NCBI RefSeq assembly: GCF_051014685.1
Contig: NW_027478419.1
Location: 186,001 to 250,000, forward strand
Source: Ptiloglossa arizonensis
Taxonomy: Eukaryota > Arthropoda > Insecta > Hymenoptera > Colletidae
DNA length: 64,000 nt
Direction: 5' to 3'
The notes below the pieces were generated by a model, which searched no databases, was not told the DNA's origin, and saw nothing but the letters and a program-made list of their open reading frames with translations. Positions 39,000 through 52,675 of the stretch are shown here, in pieces. Within the stretch, counting starts at the first letter, position 1. Each line of letters opens with the position of its first letter. The position numbers and the translations under genes are program-made.

Positions 39000-41290
39000 T
39001 TGAGTTTCTCAAGCGTTTCTTACATCCAAACTGCCATATCTCGCGAACGGATTGACCGATCCGCAAAATTTCTGTTGCATCTGAAAGTAGAAACTCGCCC
39101 GATTACAACGGTATGCGTACTTTTCCCCTATGCCGTTCTAGTTACTCGTTTCGAGCAACAGAACTGCGAAAATTTTGAGTTTTTCAAGCGTTTCTTACAT
39201 CCAAACTGCCATATCTCGCGAACGGATCGACCAATCCGCAAAATTTCTGTTGCATCTGCAAGTAGAAACTAGCCCGATTGCAACGGTATGCGTACTTTTC
39301 CCCTAGGCCGTTCTAGTTATTCGTGTCGAGCATCAGAACTGCGAAAATTTTGAGTTTCTCAAGCGTTTCTTACATCCAAACTGCCATATCTCGCGAACGG
39401 ATTGACCAATCGGCAAAATTTCTGTTGCATCTGAAAGTAGAAACTCGCCCGATTACAACGGTATGCGTACTTTTCCCCTATGCCGTTCTAGTTACTCGTT
39501 TCGAGCATCAGAACTGCGAAAATTTTGAGTTTCTCAAGCGTTTCTTATTTCCAAACTGCCATATCTCGCGAACGGATTGATCAATCCGCAAAATTTCTGC
39601 GGCATCTGAAAGTAGAAACTCGCCCGATTACAACGGTATGCGCACTTTTCCCCTAGGCCGTTCCAGTTATTCATTTCGAGCATCAGAACTGCGAAAATTT
39701 TGAGTTTCTCAAGCGTTTCTTACCTCCAAACTGCCATATCTCGCGAACGGATTGACCTATCCGCAAAATTTCTGTTGCGTCTGGAAGTAGAAGCTCGCCC
39801 GATTACAACGGTGGCTGTAGTTTTCCCCTAGGCCGTTCTAGTTATTCGTTTCGAGCATCAGAACTGCGAAAATTTTGAGTTTCTCAAGCGTTTCTTACCT
39901 CCAAACTGCCATATCTCGCGAACGGATTGATCAATCCACAAAATTTCTGTTGCATCTGAAAGTAGAAACTCGCCCGATTACAACGGTATGCGTACTTTTC
40001 CCCTATGCCGTTCTAGTTATTCGTTTCGAGCATCAGAACTGCGAAAATTTTGAGTTTCTCAAGCGTTTCTTACTTCCAAACTGCCATATCTCGCGAACGG
40101 ATCGACCAATCCGCAAAATTTCTGTTGCATGTGCAAGTAGAAACTCGCCCGATTACAACGGTATGCGTACTTTTCCCCTAGGCCGTTCTAGTTATTCGTT
40201 TCGAGCATCAGAACTGCGAAAATTTTGAGTTTCTCAAGCGTTTCTTACCTCCAAACTGCCATATCTCGCGAACGGATTGATCAATCCGCAAAATTTCTGT
40301 TGCATCTGAAAGTAGAAACTCGCCCGATTACAACGGTATGCGTACTTTTCCCCTATGCCGTTCTAGTTACTCGTTTCGAGCATCAGAACTGCGAAAATTT
40401 TGAGTTTCTCAAGCGTTTCTTATTTCCAAACTGCCATATCTCGCGAACGGATCGACCAATCCGCAAAATTTCTGTTGCATGTGCAAGTAGAATCTCGCCC
40501 GATTACAACGGTATGCGTACTTTTCCCCTAGGCCGTTCTAGTTATTTCGTTTCGAGCATCAGAACTGCGCAAATTTTGAGTTTCTCAAGCGTTTCTTACC
40601 TCCCAACTGCCATATCTCGCGAACGGATTGACCAATCCGCAAAATTTCTGTTGCGTCTGAAAGTAGAAACTCGCCCGATTACAACGGTGTGCGTACTATT
40701 CCCCTAGGCCGTTCTAGTTACTCGTTTCGAGCATCAGAACTGCGAAAATTTTGAGTTTCTCAAGCGTTTCTTATATCCAAACTGCCATATCTCGCGAACG
40801 GATTGATCAATCCGCAAAATTTCTGTTGCATCTGAAAGTAGAAACTCGCCCGATTACAACGGTATGCGCACTTTTCCCCTAGGCCGTTCCAGTTATTCAT
40901 TTCGAGCATCAGAACTGCGAAAATTTTGAGTTTCTCAAGCGTTTCTTACTTCCAAACTGCCATATCTCGCGAACGGATCGACCAATCCGCAAAATTTCTG
41001 TTGCATGTGCAAGTAGAATCTTGCCCGATTACAACGGTATGCGTACTTTTCCCCTAGGCCGTTCTAGTTATTTCGTTTCGAGCATCAGAACTGCGCAAAT
41101 TTTGAGTTTCTCAAGCGTTTCTTACCTCCCAACTGCCATATCTCGCGAACGGATTGACCAATCCGCAAAATTTCTGTTGCGTCTGAAAGTAGAAACTCGC
41201 CCGATTACAACGGTGTGCGTACTATTCCCCTAGGCCGTTCTAGTTACTCGTTTCGAGCATCAGAACAGCGAAAATTTTGAGTTTCTCAAG
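39000..41290 (+). repeat. Segment duplicated at 61.2-63.5 kb (copy 1)
   Basis: About 13 monomers of mixed type match 61,238-63,528 at a constant offset of 22,238 bp. Shared rare variants are GAGCAACAGAAC (39,156 and 61,394), CAATCGGCAAAA, GGAAGTAGAAGC, GGTGGCTGTAG and CAGAACAGCGAAAA (near 41,262 and 63,500). The only difference I saw is T at 40,020 against A at 62,258. The identity extends left into pentamer block A, back to about 36,495. Part of this segment also resembles 20.6-22.0 kb. Confidence 0.92.
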
Positions 41291-41353
41291 CGTTTCTTAT
41301 ATCCAAACTGCCATATCTCGCGAACGGATTGATCAATCCGCAAAATTTCTGTT

Positions 41354-44300
41354 GCATCTGAAAGTAGAAACTCGCCCGATTACAACGGTATGCGCACTTT
41401 TCCCCTAGGCCGTTCCAGTTATTCATTTCGAGCATCAGAACTGCGAAAACTTTGAGTTTCTCAAGCGTTTCTTACTTCCAAACTGCCATATCTCGCGAAC
41501 GGATCGACCAATCCGCAAAATTTCTGTTGCATGTGCAAGTAGAATCTCGCCCGATTACAACGGTATGCGTACTTTTCCCCTAGGCCGTTCTAGTTATTTC
41601 GTTTCGAGCATCAGATCTGCGCAAATTTTGAGTTTCTCAAGCGTTTCTTACCTCCCAACTGCCATATCTCGCGAACGGATTGACCAATCCGCAAAATTTC
41701 TGTTGCGTCTGAAAGTAGAAACTCGCCCGATTACAACGGTATGCGTACTTTTCCCCTATGCCGTTCTAGTTACTCGTTTCGAGCATCAGAACTGCGAAAA
41801 TTTTTGAGTTTCTCAAGCGTTTCTTATTTCCAAACTGCCATATCTCGCGAACGGATTGATCAATCCGCAAAATTTCTGAGGCATCTGAAAGTAGAAACTC
41901 GCCCGAATACAACGGTATCCGCACTTTTCCCCTAGGCGGTTCTTGTTGTTCGTTTCGAGCATCAGAACTGCGAAAGTTTTGAGTTTCCCAAGCGTTTCTT
42001 ACTTCCAAACTGCCACATCTCGCGAACGGATCGACCAATCCGCAAAATTTCTGTGGCATCTGAAAGTAGAAACTCGCCCGATTACAACGGTATGCGCACT
42101 TTTCCCCTAGGCGGTTCTAGTTATTCGTTTCGAGCATCAGAACTGCGAAAATTTTGAGTTTCTCAAGCGTTTCTTATTTCCAAACTGCCATATCTCGCGA
42201 ACGGATTGACCAATCCGAAAAACTTCTGTTGCTTCTGAAAGTAGAAACTCGCCCGATTACGACGGTATGCGTACTTTTCCCCTAGGCCGTTCCATTTATT
42301 CATTTCGAGCATCAGAACTGCGAAAATTTTGAGTTTCTCAAGCGTTTCTTACCTCCAAACTGCCATATCGCGCGAACGGATTGACCAATCCGCAAAATTT
42401 CTGTTGCATCTGAAAGTAGAAACTCGCCCGATTACAACGGTGGGTGTAGTTTTCCCCTAGGCCGTTCTAGTTATTCGTTTCGAGCATCAGAACTGCGAAA
42501 ATTTTGAGTTTCTCAAGCGTTTCTTACCTCCAAACTGCCATATCTCGCGAACGGATTGACCAATCCGCAAAATTTCTGTTGCGTCTGAAAGTAGAAACTC
42601 GCCCGATTACAACGGTGTGCGTACTATTCCCCTAGGCCGTTCTAGTTACTCGTTTCGAGCATCAGAACTGCGAAAATTTTGAGTTTTTCAAGCGTTTCTT
42701 ACCTCCAAACTGCCATATCTCGCGAACGGATTGTCCAATCGGCAAAATTTCTGTTGCATCTGAAAGTAGAAACTCTCCCGATTACAACGGTATGCGTACT
42801 TTTCCCCTAGGCCGTTCTAGTTATTCGTTTCGAGCATCAGAACTGCGAAAATTTTGAGTTTCTCAAGCGTTTCTTATTTCCAAACTGCCATATCTCGCGA
42901 ACGGATTGATCAATTCGCAAAATTTCTGCGGCATCTGAAAGTAGAAACTCGCCCGATTACAACGGTATGCGCACTTTTCCCCTAGGCCGTTCCAGTTATT
43001 CATTTCGAGCATCAGAACTGCGAAAATTTTGAGTTTCTCAAGCGTTTCTTACTTCCAAACTGCCATATCTCGCGAACGGATCGACCAATCCGCAAAATTT
43101 CTGTTGCATGTGCAAGTAGAATCTTGCCCGATTACAACGGTATGCGTACTTTTCCCCTGGGCCGTTCTAGTTATTTCGTTTCGAGCATCAGAACTGCGCA
43201 AATTTTGAGTTTCTCAAGCGTTTCTTACCTCCCAACTGCCATATCTCGCGAACGGATTGACCAATCCGCAAAATTTCTGTTGCGTCTGAAAGTAGAAACT
43301 CGCCCGATTACAACGGTGTGCGTACTATTCCCCTAGGCCGTTCTAGTTACTCGTTTCGAGCATCAGAACTGCGCAAATTTTGAGTTTCTCAAGCGTTTCT
43401 TACATCCAAACTTCCATATCTCGCGTACGGATTGACCAATCCGCAAAATATCTGTTGCATCTGAAAGTAGAAACTCGCCCGATTACAACGGTATGCGTAC
43501 TTTTCCCCTAGGCCGTTCTAGTTATTCGTTTCGAGCATCAGAACTGCGAAAATTTTGAGTTTCTCAAGCGTTTCTTATTTCCAAACTGCCATATCTCGCG
43601 AACGGATTGATCAATTCGCAAAATTTCTGCGGCATCTGAAAGTAGAAACTCGCCCGATTACAACGGTATGCGCACTTTTCCCCTAGGCCGTTCCAGTTAT
43701 TCATTTCGAGCATCAGAACTGCGAAAACTTTGAGTTTCTCAAGCGTTTCTTACTTCCAAACTGCCATATCTCGCGAACGGATCGACCAATCCGCAAAATT
43801 TCTGTTGCATGTGCAAGTAGAATCTCGCCCGATTACAACGGTATGCGTACTTTTCCCCTAGGCCGTTCTAGTTATTTCGTTTCGAGCATCAGATCTGCGC
43901 AAATTTTGAGTTTCTCAAGCGTTTCTTACCTCCCAACTGCCATATCTCGCGAACGGATTGACCAATCCGCAAAATTTCTGTTGCGTCTGAAAGTAGAAAC
44001 TCGCCCGATTACAACGGTATGCGTACTTTTCCCCTATGCCGTTCTAGTTACTCGTTTCGAGCATCAGAACTGCGAAAATTTTTGAGTTTCTCAAGCGTTT
44101 CTTATTTCCAAACTGCCATATCTCGCGAACGGATTGATCAATCCGCAAAATTTCTGAGGCATCTGAAAGTAGAAACTCGCCCGAATACAACGGTATCCGC
44201 ACTTTTCCCCTAGGCGGTTCTTGTTGTTCGTTTCGAGCATCAGAACTGCGAAAGTTTTGAGTTTCCCAAGCGTTTCTTACTTCCAAACTGCCACATCTCG

Positions 44301-45998
44301 CGAACGGATCGACCAATCCGCAAAATTTCTGTGGCATCTGAAAGTAGAAACTCGCCCGATTACAACGGTATGCGCACTTTTCCCCTAGGCGGTTCTAGTT
44401 ATTCGTTTCGAGCATCAGAACTGCGAAAATTTTGAGTTTCTCAAGCGTTTCTTATTTCCAAACTGCCATATCTCGCGAACGGATTGACCAATCCGAAAAA
44501 CTTCTGTTGCTTCTGAAAGTAGAAACTCGCCCGATTACGACGGTATGCGTACTTTTCCCCTAGGCCGTTCCATTTATTCATTTCGAGCATCAGAACTGCG
44601 AAAATTTTGAGTTTCTCAAGCGTTTCTTACCTCCAAACTGCCATATCGCGCGAACGGATTGACCAATCCGCAAAATTTCTGTTGCATCTGAAAGTAGAAA
44701 CTCGCCCGATTACAACGGTGGGTGTAGTTTTCCCCTAGGCCGTTCTAGTTATTCGTTTCGAGCATCAGAACTGCGAAAATTTTGAGTTTCTCAAGCGTTT
44801 CTTACCTCCAAACTGCCATATCTCGCGAACGGATTGACCAATCCGCAAAATTTCTGTTGCGTCTGAAAGTAGAAACTCGCCCGATTACAACGGTGTGCGT
44901 ACTATTCCCCTAGGCCGTTCTAGTTACTCGTTTCGAGCATCAGAACTGCGAAAATTTTGAGTTTTTCAAGCGTTTCTTACCTCCAAACTGCCATATCTCG
45001 CGAACGGATTGTCCAATCGGCAAAATTTCTGTTGCATCTGAAAGTAGAAACTCTCCCGATTACAACGGTATGCGTACTTTTCCCCTAGGCCGTTCTAGTT
45101 ATTCGTTTCGAGCATCAGAACTGCGAAAATTTTGAGTTTCTCAAGCGTTTCTTATTTCCAAACTGCCATATCTCGCGAACGGATTGATCAATTCGCAAAA
45201 TTTCTGCGGCATCTGAAAGTAGAAACTCGCCCGATTACAACGGTATGCGCACTTTTCCCCTAGGCCGTTCCAGTTATTCATTTCGAGCATCAGAACTGCG
45301 AAAATTTTGAGTTTCTCAAGCGTTTCTTACTTCCAAACTGCCATATCTCGCGAACGGATCGACCAATCCGCAAAATTTCTGTTGCATGTGCAAGTAGAAT
45401 CTTGCCCGATTACAACGGTATGCGTACTTTTCCCCTGGGCCGTTCTAGTTATTTCGTTTCGAGCATCAGAACTGCGCAAATTTTGAGTTTCTCAAGCGTT
45501 TCTTACCTCCCAACTGCCATATCTCGCGAACGGATTGACCAATCCGCAAAATTTCTGTTGCGTCTGAAAGTAGAAACTCGCCCGATTACAACGGTGTGCG
45601 TACTATTCCCCTAGGCCGTTCTAGTTACTCGTTTCGAGCATCAGAACTGCGCAAATTTTGAGTTTCTCAAGCGTTTCTTACATCCAAACTTCCATATCTC
45701 GTGTACGGATTGACCAATCCGCAAAATATCTGTTGCATCTGAAAGTAGAAACTCGCCCGATTACAACGGTATGCGTACTTTTCCCCTAGGCCGTTCTAGT
45801 TATTCGTTTCGAGCATCAGAACTGCGAAAATTTTGAGTTTCTCAAGCGTTTCTTATTTCCAAACTGCCATATCTCGCGAACGGATTGATCAATTCGCAAA
45901 ATTTCTGCGGCATCTGAAAGTAGAAACTCGCCCGATTACAACGGTATGCGCACTTTTCCCCTAGGCCGTTCCAGTTATTCATTTCGAGCATCAGAACT
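41354..45998 (+). repeat. 13-mer HOR, two tandem copies of 2278 bp
   Basis: Copy 1 is about 41,354-43,631 and copy 2 about 43,632-45,909, with homology running on to about 45,998. The length is 13 x 175 + 3; each copy contains three 176-bp monomers, two TTATTTCG types and one with an extra T in GAAAATTTTTGAG. Markers in both are GAAAACTTTGAG, CAGATCTGCG, CGAATACAACGGTATCC, TTCTTGTTGTTCG, TTTCCCAAGCG, CCGAAAAACTTC, ATCGCGCGAACGG and TTGTCCAATCGGC. One clear difference is TCGCGTACGG (43,424 C) versus TCGTGTACGG (45,702 T), a CpG-to-TpG change. Partial copies recur at 51.4-52.7 kb and from about 63.6 kb to the right edge. Confidence 0.93.
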
Positions 45999-48900
45999 GC
46001 GAAAATTTTGAGTTTCTCAAGCGTTTCTTACTTCCAAACTGCCATATCTCGCGAACGGATCGACCAATCCGCAAAATTTCTGTTGCATGTGCAAGTAGAA
46101 TCTTGCCCGATTACAACGGTATGCGTACTTTTCCCCTGGGCCGTTCTAGTTATTTCGTTTCGAGCATCAGAACTGCGCAAATTTTGAGTTTCTCAAGCGT
46201 TTCTTACCTCCCAACTGCCATATCTCGCGAACGGATTGACCAATCCGCAAAATTTCTGTTGCGTCTGAAAGTAGAAACTCGCCCGATTACAACGGTGTGC
46301 GTACTATTCCCCTAGGCCGTTCTAGTTACTCGTTTCGAGCATCAGAACTGCGCAAATTTTGAGTTTCTCAAGCGTTTCTTATTTCCAAACTGCCATATCT
46401 CGCGAACGGATTGATCAATTCGCAAAATTTCTGCGGCATCTGAAAGTAGAAACTCGCCCGATTACAACGGTATGCGCACTTTTCCCCTAGGCCGTTCCAG
46501 TTATTCATTTCGAGCATCAGAACTGCGAAAATTTTGAGTTTCTCAAGCGTTTCTTACTTCCAAACTGCCATATCTCGCGAACGGATCGACCAATCCGCAA
46601 AATTTCTGTTGCATGTGCAAGTAGAATCTTGCCCGATTACAACGGTATGCGTACTTTTCCCCTGGGCCGTTCTAGTTATTTCGTTTCGAGCATCAGAACT
46701 GCGCAAATTTTGAGTTTCTCAAGCGTTTCTTACCTCCCAACTGCCATATCTCGCGAACGGATTGACCAATCCGCAAAATTTCTGTTGCGTCTGAAAGTAG
46801 AAACTCGCCCGATTACAACGGTGTGCGTACTATTCCCCTAGGCCGTTCTAGTTACTCGTTTCGAGCATCAGAACTGCGCAAATTTTGAGTTTCTCAAGCG
46901 TTTCTTACATCCAAACTTCCATATCTCGCGTACGGATTGACCAATCCGCAAAATATCTGTTGCATCTGAAAGTAGAAACTCGCCCGATTACAACGGTATG
47001 CGTACTTTTCCCCTAGGCCGTTCTAGTTATTCGTTTCGAGCATCAGAACTGCGAAAATTTTGAGTTTCTCAAGCGTTTCTTATTTCCAAACTGCCATATC
47101 TCGCGAACGGATTGATCAATTCGCAAAATTTCTGCGGCATCTGAAAGTAGAAACTCGCCCGATTACAACGGTATGCGCACTTTTCCCCTAGGCCGTTCCA
47201 GTTATTCATTTCGAGCATCAGAACTGCGAAAATTTTGAGTTTCTCAAGCGTTTCTTACTTCCAAACTGCCATATCTCGCGAACGGATCGACCAATCCGCA
47301 AAATTTCTGTTGCATGTGCAAGTAGAATCTTGCCCGATTACAACGGTATGCGTACTTTTCCCCTGGGCCGTTCTAGTTATTTCGTTTCGAGCATCAGAAC
47401 TGCGCAAATTTTGAGTTTCTCAAGCGTTTCTTACCTCCCAACTGCCATATCTCGCGAACGGATTGACCAATCCGCAAAATTTCTGTTGCGTCTGAAAGTA
47501 GAAACTCGCCCGATTACAACGGTGTGCGTACTATTCCCCTAGGCCGTTCTAGTTACTCGTTTCGAGCATCAGAACTGCGCAAATTTTGAGTTTCTCAAGC
47601 GTTTCTTACATCCAAACTGCCATATCTCGCGAACGGATTGATCAATCCGCAAAATTTCTGTTGCGTCTGAAAGTAGAAACTCGCCCGATTACAACGGTGT
47701 GCGTACTATTCCCCTAGGCCGTTCTAGTTACTCGTTTCGAGCATCAGAACTGCGAAAATTTTGAGTTTCTCAAGCGTTTCTTATATCCAAACTGCCATAT
47801 CTCGCGAACGGATTGCTCAATCCGCAAAATTTCTGTTGCATCTGAAAGTAGAAACTCGCCCGATTACAACGGTATGCGTACTTTTCCCCTAGCCCGTTCT
47901 AGTTATTCGTTTCGAGCATCAGAACTGCGAAAATTTTGAGTTTCTCAAGCGTTTCTTATTTCCAAACTGCCATATCTCGCGAACGGATTGATCAATTCGC
48001 AAAATTTCTGCGGCATCTGAAAGTAGAAACTCGCCCGATTACAACGGTATGCGCACTTTTCCCCTAGGCCGTTCCAGTTATTCATTTCGAGCATCAGAAC
48101 TGCGAAAATTTTGAGTTTCTCAAGCGTTTCTTACTTCCAAACTGCCATATCTCGCGAACGGATCGACCAATCCGCAAAATTTCTGTTGCATGTGCAAGTA
48201 GAATCTTGCCCGATTACAACGGTATGCGTACTTTTCCCCTGGGCCGTTCTAGTTATTTCGTTTCGAGCATCAGAACTGCGCAAATTTTGAGTTTCTCAAG
48301 CGTTTCTTACCTCCCAACTGCCATATCTCGCGAACGGATTGACCAATCCGCAAAATTTCTGTTGCGTCTGAAAGTAGAAACTCGCCCGATTACAACGGTG
48401 TGCGTACTATTCCCCTAGGCCGTTCTAGTTACTCGTTTCGAGCATCAGAACTGCGCAAATTTTGAGTTTCTCAAGCGTTTCTTACATCCAAACTGCCATA
48501 TCTCGCGAACGGATTGATCAATCCGCAAAATTTCTGTTGCGTCTGAAAGTAGAAACTCGCCCGATTACAACGGTGTGCGTACTATTCCCCTAGGCCGTTC
48601 TAGTTACTCGTTTCGAGCATCAGAACTGCGAAAATTTTGAGTTTCTCAAGCGTTTCTTATATCCAAACTGCCATATCTCGCGAACGGATTGATCAATCCG
48701 CAAAATTTCTGTTGCATCTGAAAGTAGAAACTCGCCCGATTACAACGGTATGCGCACTTTTCCCCAGGCCGTTCTAGTTATTCGTGTCGAGCATCAGAAC
48801 TGCGAAAATTTTGAGTTTCTCAAGCGTTTCTTACATCCAAACTTCCATATCTCGCGTACGGATTGACCAATCCGCAAAATATCTGTTGCATCTGAAAGTA

Positions 48901-51319
48901 GAAACTCGCCCGATTACAACGGTATGCGTACTTTTCCCCTAGGCCGTTCTAGTTATTCGTTTCGAGCATCAGAACTGCGAAAATTTTGAGTTTCTCAAGC
49001 GTTTCTTATTTCCAAACTGCCATATCTCGCGAACGGATTGATCAATTCGCAAAATTTCTGCGGCATCTGAAAGTAGAAACTCGCCCGATTACAACGGTAT
49101 GCGCACTTTTCCCCTAGGCCGTTCCAGTTATTCATTTCGAGCATCAGAACTGCGAAAATTTTGAGTTTCTCAAGCGTTTCTTACATCCAAACTGCCATAT
49201 CTCGCGAACGGATCGACCAATCCGCAAAATTTCTGTTGCATGTGCAAGTAGAATCTCGCCCGATTACAACGGTATGCGTACTTTTCCCCTAGGCCGTTCT
49301 AGTTATTTCGTTTCGAGCATCAGAACTGCGCAAATTTTGAGTTTCTCAAGCGTTTCTTACCTCCCAACTGCCATATCTCGCGAACGGATTGACCAATCCG
49401 TAAAATTTCTGTTGCGTCTGAAAGTAGAAACTCGCCCGATTACAACGGTGTGCGTACTATTCCCCTAGGCCGTTCTAGTTACTCGTTTCGAGCATCAGAA
49501 CTGCGAAAATTTTGAGTTTCTCAAGCGTTTCTTATATCCAAACTGCCATATCTCGCGAACGGATTGATCAATCCGCAAAATTTCTGTTGCATCTGAAAGT
49601 AGAAACTCGCCCGATTACAACGGTATGCGCACTTTTCCCCAGGCCGTTCTAGTTATTCGTGTCGAGCATCAGAACTGCGAAAATTTTGAGTTTCTCAAGC
49701 GTTTCTTACATCCAAACTTCCATATCTCGCGTACGGATTGACCAATCCGCAAAATATCTGTTGCATCTGAAAGTAGAAACTCGCCCGATTACAACGGTAT
49801 GCGTACTATTCCCCTAGGCCGTTCTAGTTACTCGTTTCGAGCATCAGAACTGCGAAAATTTTGAGTTTCTCAAGCGTTTCTTATATCCAAACTGCCATAT
49901 CTCGCGAACGGATTGATCAATCCGCAAAATTTCTGTTGCATCTGAAAGTAGAAACTCGCCCGATTACAACGGTATGCGCACTTTTCCCCAGGCCGTTCTA
50001 GTTATTCGTGTCGAGCATCAGAACTGCGAAAATTTTGAGTTTCTCAAGCGTTTCTTACTTCCAAACTTCCATATCTCGCGTACGGATTGACCAATCCGCA
50101 AAATATCTGTTGCATCTGAAAGTAGAAACTCGCCCGATTACAACGGTATGCGTACTTTTCCCCTAGGCCGTTCTAGTTATTCGTTTCGAGCATCAGAACT
50201 GCGAAAATTTTGAGTTTCTCAAGCGTTTCTTATTTCCAAACTGCCATATCTCGCGAACGGATTGATCAATTCGCAAAATTTCTGCGGCATCTGAAAGTAG
50301 AAACTCGCCCGATTACAACGGTATGCGCACTTTTCCCCTAGGCCGTTCCAGTTATTCATTTCGAGCATCAGAACTGCGAAAATTTTGAGTTTCTCAAGCG
50401 TTTCTTACATCCAAACTGCCATATCTCGCGAACGGATCGACCAATCCGCAAAATTTCTGTTGCATGTGCAAGTAGAATCTCGCCCGATTACAACGGTATG
50501 CGTACTTTTCCCCTAGGCCGTTCTAGTTATTTCGTTTCGAGCATCAGAACTGCGCAAATTTTGAGTTTCTCAAGCGTTTCTTACCTCCCAACTGCCATAT
50601 CTCGCGAACGGATTGACCAATCCGTAAAATTTCTGTTGCGTCTGAAAGTAGAAACTCGCCCGATTACAACGGTGTGCGTACTATTCCCCTAGGCCGTTCT
50701 AGTTACTCGTTTCGAGCATCAGAACTGCGAAAATTTTGAGTTTCTCAAGCGTTTCTTATATCCAAACTGCCATATCTCGCGAACGGATTGATCAATCCGC
50801 AAAATTTCTGTTGCATCTGAAAGTAGAAACTCGCCCGATTACAACGGTATGCGCACTTTTCCCCAGGCCGTTCTAGTTATTCGTGTCGAGCATCAGAACT
50901 GCGAAAATTTTGAGTTTCTCAAGCGTTTCTTACATCCAAACTTCCATATCTCGCGTACGGATTGACCAATCCGCAAAATATCTGTTGCATCTGAAAGTAG
51001 AAACTCGCCCGATTACAACGGTATGCGTACTTTTCCCCTAGGCCGTTCTAGTTACTCGTTTCGAGCATCAGAACTGCGAAAATTTTGAGTTTCTCAAGCG
51101 TTTCTTATATCCAAACTGCCATATCTCGCGAACGGATTGATCAATCCGCAAAATTTCTGTTGCATCTGAAAGTAGAAACTGGCCCGATTACAACGGTATG
51201 CGTACTTTTCCCCTAGGCCGTTCTAGTTATTCGTTTCGAGCATCAGAACTGCGAAAATTTTGAGTTTCTCAAGCGTTTCTTATTTCCAAACTGCCATATC
51301 TCGCGAACGGATTGATCAA
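45893..51319 (+). repeat. Module series with spacing 3, 4, 5, 6, 7, then 6 monomers
   Basis: A module recurs in the order CAATTCGC..TGCGG, TTCATTTCG, CATGTGCAAGTAGAATC, the 176-bp TTATTTCG monomer and CCTCCCAAC with GTGTGCGTAC. Starts of the TTCGCAAAATTTC marker are 45,893, 46,419, 47,120, 47,996, 49,046, 50,270 and 51,320. The intervals are 526, 701, 876, 1050, 1224 and 1050 bp. The extra monomers are dimers of ACATCCAAACTTCC/GCGTACGG/AAAATATCTG and TATATCC/CCCCAGGCC types. One 349-bp dimer is itself duplicated near 49,500-50,200. The CTGGGCCGTTC variant marks the modules at 46.1-48.3 kb and GAATCTCGCCC those at 49.2 and 50.5 kb. Confidence 0.85.
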
Positions 51320-52675
51320 TTCGCAAAATTTCTGCGGCATCTGAAAGTAGAAACTCGCCCGATTACAACGGTATGCGCACTTTTCCCCTAGGTCGTTCCA
51401 GTTATTCATTTCGAGCATCAGAACTGCGAAAATTTTGAGTTTCTCAAGCGTTTCTTACTTCCAAACTGCCATATCTCGCGAACGGATCGAATAATCCGCA
51501 AAATTTCTGTTGCATGAGCAAGTAGAATCTCGCCCGATTACAACGGTATGCGTACTTTTCCCCTAGGCCTTTCTAGTTATTTCGTTTCGAGCATCAGATC
51601 TGCGAAAATTTTGAGTTTCTCAAGCGTTTCTTATTTCCAAACTGCCATATCTCGCGAACGGATTGACCAATCCGCAAAATTTCTGTTGCGTCTGAAAGTA
51701 GAAACTCGCCCGATTACAACGGTATGCGTACTTTTCCCCTATGCCGTTCTAGTTACTCGTTTCGAGCATCAGAACTGCGAAAATTTTTGAGTTTCTCAAG
51801 CGTTTCTTATTTCCAAACTGCCATATCTCGCGAACGGATTGATCAAACCGCAAAATTTCTGCGGCATCTGAAAGTAGAAACTCGCCCGAATACAACGGTA
51901 TCCGCACTTTTCCCCTAGGCGGTTCTTGTTGTTCGTTTCGAGCATCAGAACTGCGAAAGTTTTGAGTTTCCCAAGCGTTTCTTACTTCCAAACTGCCATA
52001 TCTCGCGAACGGATCGACCAATCCGCAAAATTTCTGTGGCATCTGAAAGTAGAAACTCGCCCGATTACAACGGTATGCGCACTTTTCCCCTAGGCGGTTC
52101 TAGTTATTCGTTTCGAGCATCAGAACTGCGAAAATTTTGAGTTTCTCAAGCGTTTCTTATTTCCAAACTGCCATATCTCGCGAACGGATTGACCAATCCG
52201 CAAAACTTCTGTTGCTTCTGAAAGTAGAAACTCGCCCGATTACGACGGTATGCGTACTTTTCCCCTAGGCCGTTCCATTTATTCATTTCGAGCATCAGAA
52301 CTGCGAAAATTTTGAGTTTCTCAAGCGTTTCTTACCTCCAAACTGCCATATCGCGCGAACGGATTGACCAATCCGCAAAATTTCTGTTGCATCTGAAAGT
52401 AGAAACTCGCCCGATTACAACGGTGGGTGAAGTTTTCCCCTAGGCCGTTCTAGTTATTCGTTTCGAGCATCAGAACTGCGAAAATTTTGAGTTTCTCAAG
52501 CGTTTCTTACCTCCAAACTGCCATATCTCGCGAACGGATTGACCAATCCGCAAAATTTCTGTTGCGTCTGAAAGTAGAAACTCGCCCGATTACAACGGTG
52601 TGCGTACTATTCCCCTAGGCCGTTCTAGTTACTCGTTTCGAGCATCAGAACTGCGAAAATTTTGAGTTTTTCAAG
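51320..52675 (+). repeat. Partial third copy of the 13-mer HOR
   Basis: The sequence follows the 13-mer unit of 41.4-46.0 kb at an offset of 7705 bp from its second copy. It includes the extra-T monomer GAAAATTTTTGAG (near 51,780), CGAATACAACGGTATCC, TTCTTGTTGTTCG, AAAACTTCTGTTGCTTC and ATCGCGCGAACGG. It differs more than the two tandem copies do, with CGAATAATCCGC (near 51,488), CATGAGCAAG, TCAAACCGC, GGTGGGTGAAG (near 52,428) and ATATCTCGC instead of ACATCTCGC. It leaves the unit near 52.7 kb, where pentamer-type monomers start. Confidence 0.85.

Noticed and set aside
41766..42059. Minus-strand 97-residue frame, repeated at 44,044, 51,749 and 63,653
   Set aside because: It appears only in the 13-mer copies where an extra T in GAAAATTTTTGAG and nearby substitutions open the frame. 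Its recurrence follows the duplication, not selection on a protein.
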